The notes beneath the pieces were generated by a model. It was not told the origin of the DNA. It was given only the letters and a program-made list of their open reading frames with translations, and made no database searches. DNA of 64,000 bases, from the NCBI GenBank assembly GCA_007922225.1, contig ML679946.1, forward strand, positions 98,278,979-98,342,978. The letters are read 5' to 3'. The DNA is from Emydura subglobosa. Its lineage: Eukaryota > Chordata > Testudines > Chelidae. The translations under genes were made by a program, and so were the position numbers. Shown here in pieces: positions 1 through 10,474 of this stretch; the first letter of the stretch is position 1; each line of letters begins with the position of its first letter.

Positions 1-1042
1 CAGAGCTGAGACGGCACGCAAAAAATCCATACACACACAAGCCAAATGACAACACTGCCACTTACATCTAATTATATACAATAAGCACAGTGCATTAAGC
101 ACAGAAGTAGAGCATGAGTTTAAAGTTAAGCATGTGCTTAAGTGAGTCCCTGAATAGAGAGGGATTTATGTCTGTGGCTAAATCAGTAAGGTCTTGATCC
201 TGAATATTGAGGTTAATGGGAATGTTGCCATAGGCTTCAATGGGGGAGGCCTTAAAATAGCTTATGTTTCATGTTTAGGTAGTCACTCGCTGGATCAGGC
301 TTTTTAATTAAAAAATAGATAGCTGATATGAAACTAAAATGCTTATGGTGATGGAGATATCAAGCATATTTTTCACAGTCTGTGGGGAGTATGAAACAGC
401 AACACAAAGCAGTTGGGCTAAGTATGTCAACTGGCTTAGTCCAGGTGTGTCATTCAATATTATAACCTTCATGATGGTCAATGTGCAAAGCCTACACCGT
501 GGCTAGCAAACAGATATTGTTTCAAGTACAGATGATGCTTCCTGATTCAACTTTTACTCCCATTATGGTCAATGGCAAAGTTCCCATTGATGTCAGTCAC
601 AGTGGTATTGAGACCCTCTATAAAATGCCACTCGCTCGCATAGAATAGACGTCGCTAACTTCAGTGCTGCGTGTGTCAGATCCTCCACAGCAGCAAATGC
701 AAAACAAGCAATCAAACTGCCAGTGTAGGTCAGTCAAGGTTCTAGAGCGATGTGTCCAAACTGAATGTGATGACAATATTTCCAGACAGTCTTTCCTAAA
801 CACAGTTGACAAAGAAAGTGGCACAATTTGACAGCCATTTTCATATGTGCGACTAAGGAGACCTGGCAAGACTTTGCTCCCGCCCTACCTGGTGATTAGA
901 CTGAAGTCCCAGTCAGTTTGTCTAGAGGACCAATAGCACTCAGATGTCAAAGTGATAGGCACCTTAGACGTGACCTAGACAGAAAATGCCCATAATTACA
1001 GTGTAAGCAGGTGACGATGTGACCAGAACTTTAATACTTCTT
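1..1042. other. Unassigned AT-balanced non-coding DNA
   Basis: No convincing coding frame or recognisable mobile element is seen. Around 540-612 there is a weak piece resembling the short CCATTGA/TCAATGG palindromic repeats found elsewhere in this window. Open frames here are short and without domain signatures. Confidence 0.5.
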
Positions 1043-1130
1043 GGGTCAAATCCTCACCTGGTGCAAATCAACATAGCTCCATTAAGGTCAATGTAGCTTT
1101 GTTGATTTACACCAGTGAGGATCTGGACCC
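1043..1130. repeat. 88-bp imperfect palindrome (hairpin-type short interspersed repeat)
   Basis: The left arm begins GGGTCAAATCCTCACCTGGTG and the right arm ends CACCAGTGAGGATCTGGACCC; the two arms are reverse complements with a few mismatches and one indel, meeting at ATTAAGGTCAAT. A similar layout recurs at 13652-13740 and 17406-17497. It carries no protein. It is most likely a miniature non-autonomous DNA element of the type common in sauropsid genomes; the family name is not known to me. Confidence 0.7.
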
Positions 1131-1480
1131 TGATTTTTAAAAACTGTTTCCCCTGCCACTTTCCATCTGTATTTACTGTTTCACATGGTACAATATTTGA
1201 AAGCATTAGAGAACTGAAAGAAAGGAAGGAAAGAGAATGTTTGACTGCATGGTGTGGTTGAGTCTGCATTGCAATGCTCACTACTACTTTGTCATATTCT
1301 CTCTGTATGAAATTCACCTCACAATGGGGGGTCAGCACAGTTTCTAGTGCCCAAGGAAAGGGCAAGTATGACACAAATGTTATGTGTTTAAGGCCCGAAA
1401 GCTAAAGCAGTATTGAAGTGGTGCATTAGCCATGGGCATTGTGCTGAAAGTCTGCATAGGGGTTGCAAACCTGCCCTTCT
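1131..1480. other. Unassigned spacer
   Basis: Ordinary AT-balanced sequence between the palindrome and the GC-rich block. Nothing recognisable is seen on either strand. Confidence 0.5.
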
Positions 1481-1556
1481 GGGGGCAGCGTTGGGGTTTC
1501 CCCTCTGAGTCCTTTCTAGAGGGGGACCGCTCTTCCTGACTCTCCCCTGTGGGGGG

Positions 1557-1897
1557 AGTCTAGTCCTTCGCCCGGCCCTAGGTAGGGTGGGTGAGCCAAT
1601 AGTCCTTCGCCCCGGCCCCTAGGCAGGGCGGGTGAGCCAATAGTCCTTCGCCCTGGCCCCTAGGCAGGGCGGGTAAACAAGCAGTCTAGCGCCCGGCCCG
1701 TAGGCAGGGCTGGTCAGTCGACAAATAGTCTAACGCCCGGCCCGTAGGCAGGGCTGGTAAACAAGCAGTCCAGCACCCGGCCCGTAGGCAGGGCTGGTCA
1801 GGCAACAGATAGTCCAGCGCTCGGTCCGTAGGCAGGGCTGGAAAACAAGCAATCTAGCGCCCATAGGCAGGGCTGGCCAAGCAACAAACAGTCCAGG
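1557..1897. repeat. Minisatellite, about 8 copies of a 41-42 bp unit
   Basis: Units share the core CCCGGCCCGTAGGCAGGGC and start near 1557, 1599, 1640, 1681, 1723, 1766, 1808 and 1850. The first three copies end in GGGTGAGCC or GGGTAAACAAGC; the later ones alternate GGTAAACAAGC with GGTCAG.CGACA/GCAACA endings, giving a higher-order period of about 84 bp. There are no unique spacers, so it is a tandem repeat and not an interspersed array. Confidence 0.85.
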
Positions 1898-2565
1898 ATG
1901 GTAGGGAGAGTAAGGTTCTCCCGGGGTGGCTCGGGAAGGGGGGGGGGGACGCAGGCCCACCCATCTCCACTGCTTCCCAGCCCAGGGCCCTAGCAGTGGC
2001 AGGGGTACCTGTCACTGCGTTGGCGAGGCTCCGGCCACAACACGCCAACCGGATTGCCCCGTACTCAGCCTCCATTTAGGGCTGTCCCTGGGCTTCTTCC
2101 TCCCCATACCCACAGGTACCTGATTCCTCCAGGTCACCGGGATGTGGTAGTCCCATCAGGCCCTCCTCATCCACCAGTGGCAGCTCCAGCAACTCCATGG
2201 GCTCCTCCTCAGATGGGAGTTCCTCCAGGTCCTGCAGCCCCCAGGCCACCAGTAGGGCCAGTAGGGTCTCCGGGTCCCAGGCTCGGTACTGCTCAGGTCT
2301 ATCCTCCTCAGGTTCCCTGGCAGCAGGCAGCCTGGGCGGGTCCTCCTCTGGCTCCCGGGCAGCAGGTGACTCGGGGATTCCCATCCGACTCCCAGGCAAC
2401 AGGGGACTCAGGCAGGTTCTCCATCATTCCCCAGTCTGGGGTTGAGACCGGCCTTTCCCCTTCAGCATGGGCTTCAGGCCTGGCTCTAGCATGAAGCCTC
2501 CAGGGAGATACATCCTTCTCCCTCAGCCATCCCCACCTGACCGAGCTCGCAGGCCGGGGTTTTAA

Positions 2566-2655
2566 AGGTCTGGCCCCGCCTCCCTGCTTCCGGTCAGGTG
2601 GTGTCCACCCGGCTTCTAAAGGCCTGGCCCCGCCTCCCTGCTTCCAGTCAGGTGA
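2566..2655 (-). promoter_or_regulatory. Duplicated GC-box module with TATA-like site (minus strand)
   Basis: Two copies, about 53 bp apart (2566-2602 and 2619-2655), of a module whose minus strand reads CACCTGAC.GGAAGCAGGGAGGCGGGGCC. Each holds a GGGGCGGGG-type Sp1 site. The innermost copy is followed on the minus strand by CCTTTAAAAC, a plausible TATA-like element. Promoter function is inferred from motifs only. Confidence 0.4.
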
Positions 2656-2796
2656 TCTTCTTTTGGGCTCTAGCACCCAGGGTGGGTTTGGTTCTCCCTC
2701 TGGGTCTCTCTCAGAGGGGAACCATCCCTCCCGGCTACAGGGGTGAATTTCATTCTCTGTGGTTTCCTTCATAGTTGAGACCTTCACTTACACAAA

Positions 2797-3655
2797 AGGG
2801 GAAGTGTAGATATGCTGGAGATTAAAGATAGGATACCGAGTGACCTAGACAAATTGGAGGATTGGGCCAAAAAAAATCTGAAGAGATTCAATAAGGAAAA
2901 GTGCAGAGTCCTGTACTGAGGATGGCAGAATCCCATGCACAGCTACAGACTGGGGACTGACTGGCTAAGCAGCAGTTCTGCAGAAAAGGACCTGGGGGTT
3001 ACAGTGGACAAGAAGTTGGAGTCAACAGTGTGTCCTTGTTGCTAAGAAGGCTAATGGCATATTGGGCTGCATTCGTAGGAGCATTGCCAGCAGATCGAGG
3101 GAAGTCATTATTTCCTTCTACTTGGCATTGGTGCGGCCTCATTTGGAGTACTGTGTCCAGTTTTTTGGGCCCCCCACAACAGAAAGGATGTGGAGAAGTT
3201 GGAGAGAGTACATCGGAGGGCAAAAAAAATGATTAGGAGGCTGGAGCACAGGACTTATGAGGAGAGGCTGAGAGAACTAGGCTTGTTTAGTCTGCAGAAG
3301 AGAAGAATGAGCAGGGATTTGATAGCGGCCTTCAACTACCTGAAAGGGGGTTCCAGGGAGGATGGAGCTAGGCTGTTCTCAATGGTGGCAGATGACAGAA
3401 CAAGGAGCAATGGTCTCAAGTTGCAGTGGGGGAGGTCTAGGCTGGATATTAGGAAAAACCTTTTCACTAGGAGGGTGGTGAAGCACTGGAATGGGTTACC
3501 TAGGGAGGTGGTGGAAACTCCATCCTTAGTGGTTTTTCAGGTGCGATTTGACAAAGCCCTGTGCTGGGGTGATTTAGTTGGGGTTGGTCCTGCTTTGAGC
3601 AGGGGATTGGTCTAGATGACCTCCTGAGGTCCCTTCTAATCCTAATCTTCTATGA
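2797..3655 (+). mobile_element. CR1 LINE, 5'-truncated 3' end
   Basis: The sequence follows the 3' portion of CR1 ORF2 and its short 3' UTR: GACCTAGACAAATTGGAGGATTGGGCC near 2840, the conserved stretch TTGGAGAGAGTACATCGGAGGGC near 3199, then GATGACCTCCTGAGGTCCCTTCTAATCC and a degenerate terminal TTCTATGAT repeat at about 3645-3655. It is inserted directly beside the GC-rich block. 5' truncation is the usual outcome of target-primed reverse transcription. Confidence 0.93.
3190..3615 (+). pseudogene. CR1 ORF2 C-terminal domain remnant
   Basis: A 141-residue open stretch encodes the extreme C-terminus of the CR1 ORF2 polyprotein, after the reverse transcriptase palm. Visible landmarks are [37 protein letters not shown] and, later, [37 protein letters not shown], split here only for description. 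The same landmarks appear at 19673-20059. The upstream part of ORF2 is absent, so this cannot make an active enzyme. Confidence 0.9.
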
Positions 3656-3734
3656 TTTGATGAACAGCACAGTCACATATTTTACTTCCTATTATGAGCT
3701 CTGTCTAATCCTCTAGGGCCAGACTCAGCCACGG

Positions 3735-4092
3735 TGCTGGAACAATTTTTATTGTGGGGGTGCTGAATCAAAAAGTTTAAAAAAAATTCATTTTGAGTCA
3801 GCCAAAACATTCCATATGGATTTCAACTATTTTAAAACACTTTTAAAAAATAAAAGGAAAGTTTGAAACAGTAATTTGAAGCAGAAAAATTGAAACATTT
3901 TCATTAAGAAATATGGAAATGAAACACTTCAATTTTTTTTTCTTAATTTTGGGGCGGGGAGGTTGTTTTGTTTTGTTTTCAAAATGAACAATTTGGCAAA
4001 ATTGACACAAATTTGCAAACCTTTTCAGTATCAAGCTGCATTTTGTTGCCAAAAAGAGTTTTGGCTGAAAAACTTCACCCATGTCTAGTTAA
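3735..4092. repeat. AT-rich inverted-repeat element, copy A (degenerate), with short flanking repeat fragment
   Basis: At 3735-3772 a fragment GGTGCTGGAACAATTTTTATTGTGGGGG resembles another dispersed repeat. From about 3780 the sequence is a run of AAAATTT/GAAACATTTT motifs and ends with CATGTCTAGTT near 4090, matching the right terminal signature (CCAGCTCTAGTT-like) of the family seen whole at 16051, 24870, 26360, 41510 and 49561. The left terminus is missing or decayed. Confidence 0.5.
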
Positions 4093-4322
4093 AATCTGTG
4101 AGAGCGGGTGACAGAGAAATCCCAGTTTCAATTGATCTATAACAGTACTTTTACTATATAAATTAAATAGGATGCTAATATAAGCTAACACTCCAGTGTT
4201 AATAAGTTGATCAGCTTAGTATCATTGTACATTTTAAATTTATATTATGTGTACCTTTCAGATTGTTAAAGCTGTTTTGCTGGGTAAGACTCCTATCACT
4301 GTAGTATCTGTTATTAATTATT
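4093..4322. other. Unassigned spacer
   Basis: AT-rich sequence with no recognised element. Confidence 0.4.
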
Positions 4323-4470
4323 ATGTTTATTCCAGTGGTGCTTAATTACCAACCAAAAATGAGGCCCCACTGTACGAGGCACTGTATAATTATGGAGCAG
4401 TGGCCAGTTCCTGCCCTAAAGATCTTACAATCTAAATAGAAAAGATAGACAAAAGGTAGAGGAAAGGGAT
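4323..4470 (-). repeat. CORE-SINE/MIR-like tail fragment
   Basis: ATTATTATGTTTATTCCAGTGG... GAGGCCCCACTGTACGAGGCACTGTATAA ... TTACAATCTAAATAG is the minus-strand form of an old dispersed tail also found at 29275, 42690 and 61240. It is strongly diverged, implying great age. Confidence 0.5.
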
Positions 4471-4741
4471 GCAACGTACAAGCCAAGTGATGGACTGCAA
4501 ATTGCATATTAGTGAATTGAGGTTTTTTTTTTAAGGGGTGTTCATTTAGAGGGAATTAGTTCAATTGAAAGATGAGGGGAAGGGCATGAAGGGCTGGTGG
4601 AGGGAAACTGAGTTGAAGAGGCTGTAAGGAAGAGCCTGAAGCGGGTTGGAGGAAACAGCAAATCAACAAAGGGCAGAGAACATCCAGTCAAAACTGTGGC
4701 AAACATTCCCATGACAGCATCCGAGTTCCTCACAATCAATG

Positions 4742-4915
4742 ATGTATTTTATCTTCATGACAGCCCTGTGCGGCAGGGAACAACTATCACCATTTTACAG
4801 GAGTTGGGAACCGAGGCACAAGGTAGATTAAGTGACATGTTCAAGGTCACACAGGGAGTCTGTGACTGAATGAAGAATTGAAACCTGCTACTCTGAGTCG
4901 CAGGCCAGTGTCTAT
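4742..4915 (-). repeat. MIR-type SINE
   Basis: CATTTTACAGGAGTTGGGAACCGAGGCACAAG followed by TTAAGTGACATGTTCAAGGTCACACAGGGAGT is the reverse complement of the MIR core (TGACCTTGGGCAAGTCACTTAA...CCTCAGTTTCCCCATCTGTAAAAT type). Similar copies lie at 38805, 42845 and 46996. The tRNA-derived head is not intact. Confidence 0.8.
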
Positions 4916-5605
4916 CTACATGGTATTCCTTCCTCCCTGTAGTAAGAGAATATGTAACAAGTTTGTATGATTTAAAAAAAGAATACAGGAAGAAAGTGTC
5001 AGTAAATATTTACACAGGTTAATGCCTTTAAATATTAAATTACTATATACATAAAACAAGCACCATGTAACTCCAGTGTTTAACAAATCTCTTTGTAATC
5101 TTTCATTACAAAAATCTCTGTAAAGAAGACATTTTACATCATAATGCCTAGTAAATTTCAGCATGATGATTGGCCATTAAATGACAATAATGTCACAGAA
5201 GCAAGGTAGCCAGTTACATTAAGAGCTAGAGACACAGTTGCAGCAGTTAAGGTTTCCCCTGTATATGATTAGCTAGTAGCTGTAAATTTCAAACGGACAA
5301 GAGGAGCATTTAAAAATTTGGCTCGGATCTGGAAACACAGTGTTGGGAACCTGTTCCTGTTACAAATCTAGAGAACATTTAGTTATTTTGATTTCATAAT
5401 GAGCTTCTTCTCTGAGATATACTACTGAAAAACTTCACACAAAGATAACTTCCCTGGCAATCCTTATCCAATATCACCACATGCTCTGTGTGCTTCCAGC
5501 CCCTGCTGTTTTGAATAGAGACATGTGCCAAGGAAATAATGCTCAGAGGCCTGAGAACCTTGTCAAATTGCTGAGGTTGGGGAGAATTTCCCCCCAGTGA
5601 TTCAT
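4916..5605. other. Unassigned AT-rich DNA
   Basis: No coding signature or clear repeat was recognised in this stretch. Short open frames lack domain features. Confidence 0.4.
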
Positions 5606-6206
5606 CTGAATAATTATATTAATCAGTCACTGGTGAATAATACATGTTTGTTTGTTGGTTTATCTGTCCCATAGGCAGGATGTTAAAAAATGGCATATCC
5701 ATAAGATAATAAGTATCAAAAACAATATCCTGACTTCTCATGTCGCCAAATGACCCAGTCCCCTGCTCTGCATCGTCCTTCAGCTCAACCTCCTCACCCA
5801 CGAATTCTTTGTCAGGATTCAGTCCAGTGTTGGCTGCCCCGGGGCCTGTGGAGGTATCCACAGGTCTCTTGGTGGTGGATGTGGGGTTGCCGCTGAGGAT
5901 GGATTCAACCTCCTTATAGAAGTGGCCAATCTTCTAGCAACGGTTAGCCTCCCTAGCCTTTTGGTACCCCTGCCTCAGCTCCTTGATTTTTGCATGGCAC
6001 TGCTGCATGTCCTGTTTGTAGCCCTTCTCCATCATCAACTGAGAAATTTGACCGTAGGTGTCATAGTTCCTTCAGCTGGAGTGGAACTGGAACCGCACTG
6101 CCGCCTCTCCCCAATGCCGATAAGATCCAGAAGCTCTGATGTACTCCAAGCAGGAGAGCTTTTGCTGCGTGGAGCCACCGTAGTCAGCTGGGAAGATGAG
6201 ATGTGA
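5606..6206 (-). pseudogene. Myb/SANT-like (trihelix) DNA-binding protein remnant of a DNA transposon
   Basis: On the minus strand, from about 6206 downward, the frame reads YIRASGSYRHWGEAAVRFQ, a stop, then NYDTYGQISQLMMEKGYKQ, MQQCHAKIKELRQGYQKAREANR, a stop, and KIGHFYKEVESILSGNP, followed by an acidic/low-complexity tail from 5861 down to 5619. The order (helix with W, QI..M...GY, QC..KIK.L...Y.KA.EAN, FY.E...IL) is that of the Myb/SANT-like domain proteins that are amplified in turtle and crocodile genomes and derive from Harbinger-type transposons. Such proteins bind transposon ends as partners of a transposase. At least two internal stops make it dead. A domesticated host gene of the same fold is the alternative, but the stops and flanking element argue against it. 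Confidence 0.65.
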
Positions 6207-6370
6207 GCTTCGCACGCCGAACAAGCAGGAAGGAGAATTTCAAAAATTCCTGGGATTTTAAAGGGGGAGGGACAAATGGCTGCAGGGCAGCAGAGTTCAA
6301 ACTGATGGCCGAGCGGTCAGAATGGGCATTGTGGGATACTTCCTGGAGGTTATTTACCACAAGATAACCA

Positions 6371-6528
6371 AGCACTGTGTCTACGCTGACACTTTGTGGA
6401 TAAAAGTTTGGCGAAAAAAGCTGTACACCTCTCATCGAGGTGGTTTTATTTTGTCAAAAAAATAGGGGTGTTGGTTTAGCTGACTTTGGTCGACAAAACT
6501 CTATAGTGTAGACCAGGCCTTATAATAT
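6371..6528 (-). mobile_element. Terminal part of a short inverted-repeat DNA element
   Basis: On the minus strand the segment starts AAGGCCTGGTCTACACTATAG at 6526 and runs to about GTGTCAGCGTAGACACAG at 6380. The GGTCTACACT end motif is shared with elements at 21684, 23436, 48607 and 61831. It lies just upstream (minus sense) of the Myb/SANT remnant and could be the terminus of the same transposon. Confidence 0.55.
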
Positions 6529-6646
6529 CTGTTATATGTTATATGGTTTAATTCATTTAATAATTCATGTTTAAATGTTTGCTCTGTAACTATAAAAATG
6601 TTTAAGACTGTAAATTCCCTACAATCAGGGGAGAAGCATTACCAAG

Positions 6647-7421
6647 TGTGACATATTAGTTTACCCCACTAGGTGTTAACTCCTGCCCATCAGGAAGGAC
6701 TGTTTATTCCACAATGACACATTTGGATTCAAGACTGTTGATTGCTTTCCCTGATCCATCCATGAAGAGGTTACATGCATGACTGCTCATCAGCTTGGAT
6801 TCTGGGGTGAGGGGAGATATAAATCCCTGACAAGGAAAAACTTGATCTTTATGCTGTCTGAACTCTGAGGGGCAAAGATTCCTAGATATAAGCAAGAGAT
6901 CCGCGAGCTGCTTGACTTGGGTTAGCTCCAAGAACATAAAAGCTTGATTATTATATGAGCTTCTATTACTTTTTGAATTTAAGATTGTACTTCATGTGTG
7001 TGTATGCTTACCTGCTTCAATCTTGTGAATAATTCTCATTTCTTTCTTTAGTTAATAAATCTTTAGTTAGTTTATTACAGGATTGGCTAAAGTCATTGTC
7101 CTTGCTTTGAGATGAGTACAATTAACCTGCGGTAATTGACTGGTCCTTTGGGACTGGGAGTAACTTGAATATTATGTGATTGTTGGTGTAAAGTAACCAT
7201 CTATCACATAGGCCCGCTTGCTTGGGAGGCAAGATTTATTGAAATGCTCAAGAGAACTGTCTGTGATTCCATGGAAAGAGTCCTTTAGGAGTTCACGCTT
7301 GTTACTGGGTTGGTGAAATCTAATTACAGAACATGCAACCCGTTTGGGGTTTCTGCTCTGTCTTTTGATAGTCTGTCCTGAGATTGGCACTCAGTCGTGA
7401 GCCACTCCAGACGGTATGACA
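6647..7421 (+). mobile_element. Solo LTR, copy 1 of family also at 22710
   Basis: The segment begins TGTGACATATTAG and ends GGTATGACA. Its last 350 bp align with the end of the LTR at 22710-23985: GTTAATAAATCTTTAG/GTTAATGAACCTTG, TTACAGGA.TGG, GACTGGTC.TTT, AAGTAACCATCTATCAC, CTGTCTGTGA.TCCATG and GGCACTCAGTCGTGAGCCACTCCA. An AATAAA signal at about 7058 could be its polyadenylation site. No clear target duplication is visible. Confidence 0.65.
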
Positions 7422-7569
7422 CACTGAATACATTTACCTTCAGTAATAACACTATGTACTTAGGCAGAACAATAGATCTGAGGGTTTCAACACTTGAAAA
7501 GTACTGTAACTTACCACCTGCATCTATTATCAGAAGCCTGACGAAAAGTGCATTCTTAGCTTCCACGGC
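7422..7569. other. Unassigned spacer
   Basis: Short stretch between the solo LTR and the 3' end of the minus-strand CR1. Nothing recognised. Confidence 0.4.
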
Positions 7570-7813
7570 CAGAATGGACTATTGTTGTGATCATCTGATC
7601 TGATCTCCTTTAAAGCATAGCCCAGATAAACTCCCCAAATAATTCCTAGAATAAATCTTTTAGAAAAATTCCAATCTTGATTTAAAAATTGCCAGTGATG
7701 GAGAATCCACCACAGCTTTGCTACATTGTTCCAATGTTTAATTGCCTTCACTGTTAAAAATTATGTTTTATTTCCAGTCTGATTTTGTCTAGCTTCAAAT
7801 TCCAGCCATTTGA

Positions 7814-8008
7814 TCATGTTATACCTTTCTGTGCAAGACTGAAGAGCCCATTATTAAATATTTGTTTCCCATGTAATACTGTAATCAAATCACCCCTTAT
7901 CCTTCTCTTTGTTAAGCTAAATAGACTAAGGACCTTGAGTCTATCACTATAATGCATGTTTTCTACTCCTTTAATCATTCTCATGGCTCTTCTCTGAATC
8001 CTCTCCAA
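7814..8008 (-). pseudogene. CR1 ORF2 C-terminal fragment
   Basis: The reading MERIQRRAMRMIKGVENMHYSD...LSLFSLTKRRIRGDL matches the CR1 ORF2 C-terminus also seen at 3190-3615 and 19673-20059. It continues the same element as the upstream RT region on the minus strand. Confidence 0.88.
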
Positions 8009-8853
8009 TATATCTATATCCTTCTTGAATTATGGACACCAGAACAGGACACAATATTCCAGCAACCAGTTGCACCAGCGCCAAATACACAGTTAAAATA
8101 AACTATCTACTTCTGCTTATGATTCTCCTATTTATACAATCAAGAATTGCATTAGTCCTTTCAGCCATAGCATTGCAGTAGGACCTTACATTCAACAGAT
8201 TATCCAGCAAACCTGCAAATCTTTTTCAGAGTCACTCCTTCCCTATAAGGATGGGCTGCATTCTTTGTTTCCAGATGGATACATTATTTATTATTTAGTT
8301 GTATTAAAACACACATTGTTTGGTTATGTCCAGCTTGCCAAGTGACCCAGATCGTTCTGTATCAATGACCTGCCCTCTTCATTATTTATCACTCCCTCCA
8401 ATTTTTGTGTCATCTGCAAACTTGATCAGTGATTTTGTTTTCTACTGGTCATTGATAAAAGTGTTAAATAGCCTGTATCAGCCACTCCATTATCTTGACT
8501 GGGAGCACCATCAAACTGACAGGCCTATAATTACCCAGGTCATCCTTTTTACCCTTTCTAAATATTGGCACAAAATTAGCTTTCTTCCAGTCTTCTGGAA
8601 CTTCCCCAGTGTTCTAAGAGTTAATGAAAAATCAACATTAATGGTCCATCACAGTCATCAGCCAATTCTTTTAAAACTCTTGGATGCAAGTTATCTGGAT
8701 CTGCTGATTTTAAAATGTATCACTTTAGTAGTTGCTGTTTTGCATCCCTTTGAGATATTAGTGAACTGGAAAGTGTTATAATTTTATATGACAATATCAT
8801 GTTTATTTCTCAAATACAGAAGAGAAATATTTATGTCTCTTCATACTATTATT

Positions 8854-9324
8854 TCAATTTAGTAATGGATCAATACCATTGCAAGGATTCTTTTTGTTAC
8901 TAATATACTTGAAAAACTCCATTTCATTATTCTTAATTCTACTGGCTAGGGATTTCTCCTTATGTCTCTTTGCTTCCCTTATCAATTTTCTACAATTGCT
9001 AGTTTCTGATTTATATTCATTACCATGAACTTCCCCTTCTTCTGTTTGTTTATAATTATTTTTAACAGCTGATTTCACTGCCCCTCAAACTAGTTACTTT
9101 TTTAACCCAAAAAATCCCTCAATTGTGGCTTTTTGTGAATCTAGTGAAGTATTCTTAGATGATTCACAATTATCATTTGCATTTTTCTGAATAAATTCTT
9201 CCACCCAACTGATATAGCTCATAATTGTTTTCAGCTTTGTGAAATTGGCCCTCTTACAACACCAAGAGTTGTATCTATTACTGCTCTGGACTTTATTCTG
9301 TTTCCACATTTTAAATGTGATCAA
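8854..9324 (-). pseudogene. CR1 ORF2 endonuclease-to-RT linker remnant
   Basis: Two frames, 9324-9094 and 9078-8854, cover the part of ORF2 between the endonuclease and the palm. The second reads YKSETSNCRKLIREAKRHKEKSLA...FFKYISNKKN, the basic linker pattern (C...IR.AK...E..LA......FFKYI..K) that precedes the fingers of CR1 reverse transcriptase. Neither is intact. Confidence 0.75.
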
Positions 9325-9720
9325 GTCATTATCATTTGAACCTAAGCTACCATTCCTTTTTTAATTCTGTCCTCAGTTTCTCTATAGCTGTTGAGATGAG
9401 AGCTCATATAGAATTTCCCCATGCTGGATGCCACGCTTTTTGAGCTATGAAATTGTCATCCATCATTCAGAAATTTAGAAATTCCAAGCATATTTAACAA
9501 TGGTAGCACAAGACCCCTAGCATAAGTCATTCAAAGTGAAATCATAGTGATCATGCAGCTTTTCTTCGTATACATTATAGATAGGTGCAAAAGGAGCCAG
9601 TCATAATGTTCCCTGGTGTGATTTAGTGGTCTGTATCAAACACCAATTAATACCTACCAGCGATTCATTTTCAGAATCTTCTGCCCTCTGTCTTCTTTCA
9701 ATTGTGGGACAGGAAGGATC

Positions 9721-9993
9721 TCAGAAGATTATGTGGACATTCTTCTTCAGCATGCTTCTGAGTTCCCTCAAGTCATCTATTATCTGTAAGATATCCTGCA
9801 ATAAAGTGTCATTAGTGTCAATATGAGCCATCACCAATGGATCCTTGCCCTTCAACTTCAGAAACCCATACAATCTTAGAGGGACATTGTGTATCATAGC
9901 TCCAGGAAGACTGCATGCTGTCCTGTCATTCACCTGACTTTTGCAGAATCGTATTTCATTTTTTCTGAGTGTTGAATATACAGCTAGGATCAT
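9721..9993 (-). pseudogene. CR1 ORF1 SGNH-esterase domain remnant
   Basis: The frame carries CSLPGAMIHNVPLRL and, about 20 residues later, DPLVMAHIDTNDTLLQDI. These correspond to the ORF1 esterase of CR1 elements, whose blocks contain a C.PGA motif and a G-x-N-D motif (here D-T-N-D). In intact elements the domain is a lipolytic acetylhydrolase of the SGNH family, thought to aid membrane or RNP handling. Only the middle of the domain is open; the catalytic Ser block is not seen in this frame. Confidence 0.75.
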
Positions 9994-10474
9994 CTGTCTT
10001 CCTTGGGTGGCAGGGAACAGTTTATGGACAAGCTTGGTTTTCTCACAAGTTGGGCCAAGCTGCTGTCCAAAAGGTGTGTCCTGTACCTTTCTCCATTTCC
10101 ATGGAGCAGCTGATTGTTAAGAGATTTTTTCCACAGTTGCCATGTTTAGGACTTGGTAACGATTGGAAACTTTTACCTTTTAGGAATCCCTCCTGGTTCT
10201 CTTCTCTCTGGTGACCACAGCCTTTCCATCCTCAATTGTCAGCAGCTATGTAGAATCTTGCCATGGTTTCTTGCCATCAGGGCCCAAGCACAATTTTGTC
10301 AGGCCCGGTACAAACTTGTAACACAGGCTCCCACCCACACACATACCACAATCCCTCATCCCACACATACAATCTCATGAGCCATGACATTTTTTTTCCT
10401 CATGGTAATGGGGGATGCAGCCTGTGTCAGGCCCCCCAGGGCCTCAGGGCCCTGGTAAAGTATACCCTTTCCCC

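Larger units (their letters stand above)
1480..2790 (-). mobile_element. GC-rich compound block, possible degenerate LTR or retroelement end
   Basis: GC content rises sharply here and falls where the CR1 begins at about 2797. Read on the minus strand it shows, in order, two tandem GC-box units (2566-2655), a TTTAAAA TATA-like site, frames rich in acidic and proline residues with the short duplicated motif AAREPEED (within 2076-2399), a poly-G/C run (1938-1949), and the 41-bp minisatellite. This arrangement suggests a promoter and 5' coding region of an LTR-type element, but no diagnostic domain was seen, so the class is open. The acidic frames may simply be a by-product of CTCCTC-rich sequence. 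Confidence 0.4.

Noticed and set aside
1557..1897. Regular repeat array considered as a CRISPR-like array
   Set aside because: Units are contiguous with no unique spacers, and the genome is clearly vertebrate; it is a minisatellite.
2054..2787. Overlapping frames of 146, 107 and 159 codons in the GC-rich block
   Set aside because: All are low complexity (Pro, Gly, Glu, Arg) and arise from GC-rich, stop-poor sequence. Kept only as part of the compound block, not as genes.
8320..8781. 153-codon plus-strand frame
   Set aside because: Antisense of the CR1 ORF2 reverse transcriptase of the element 7570-10990.
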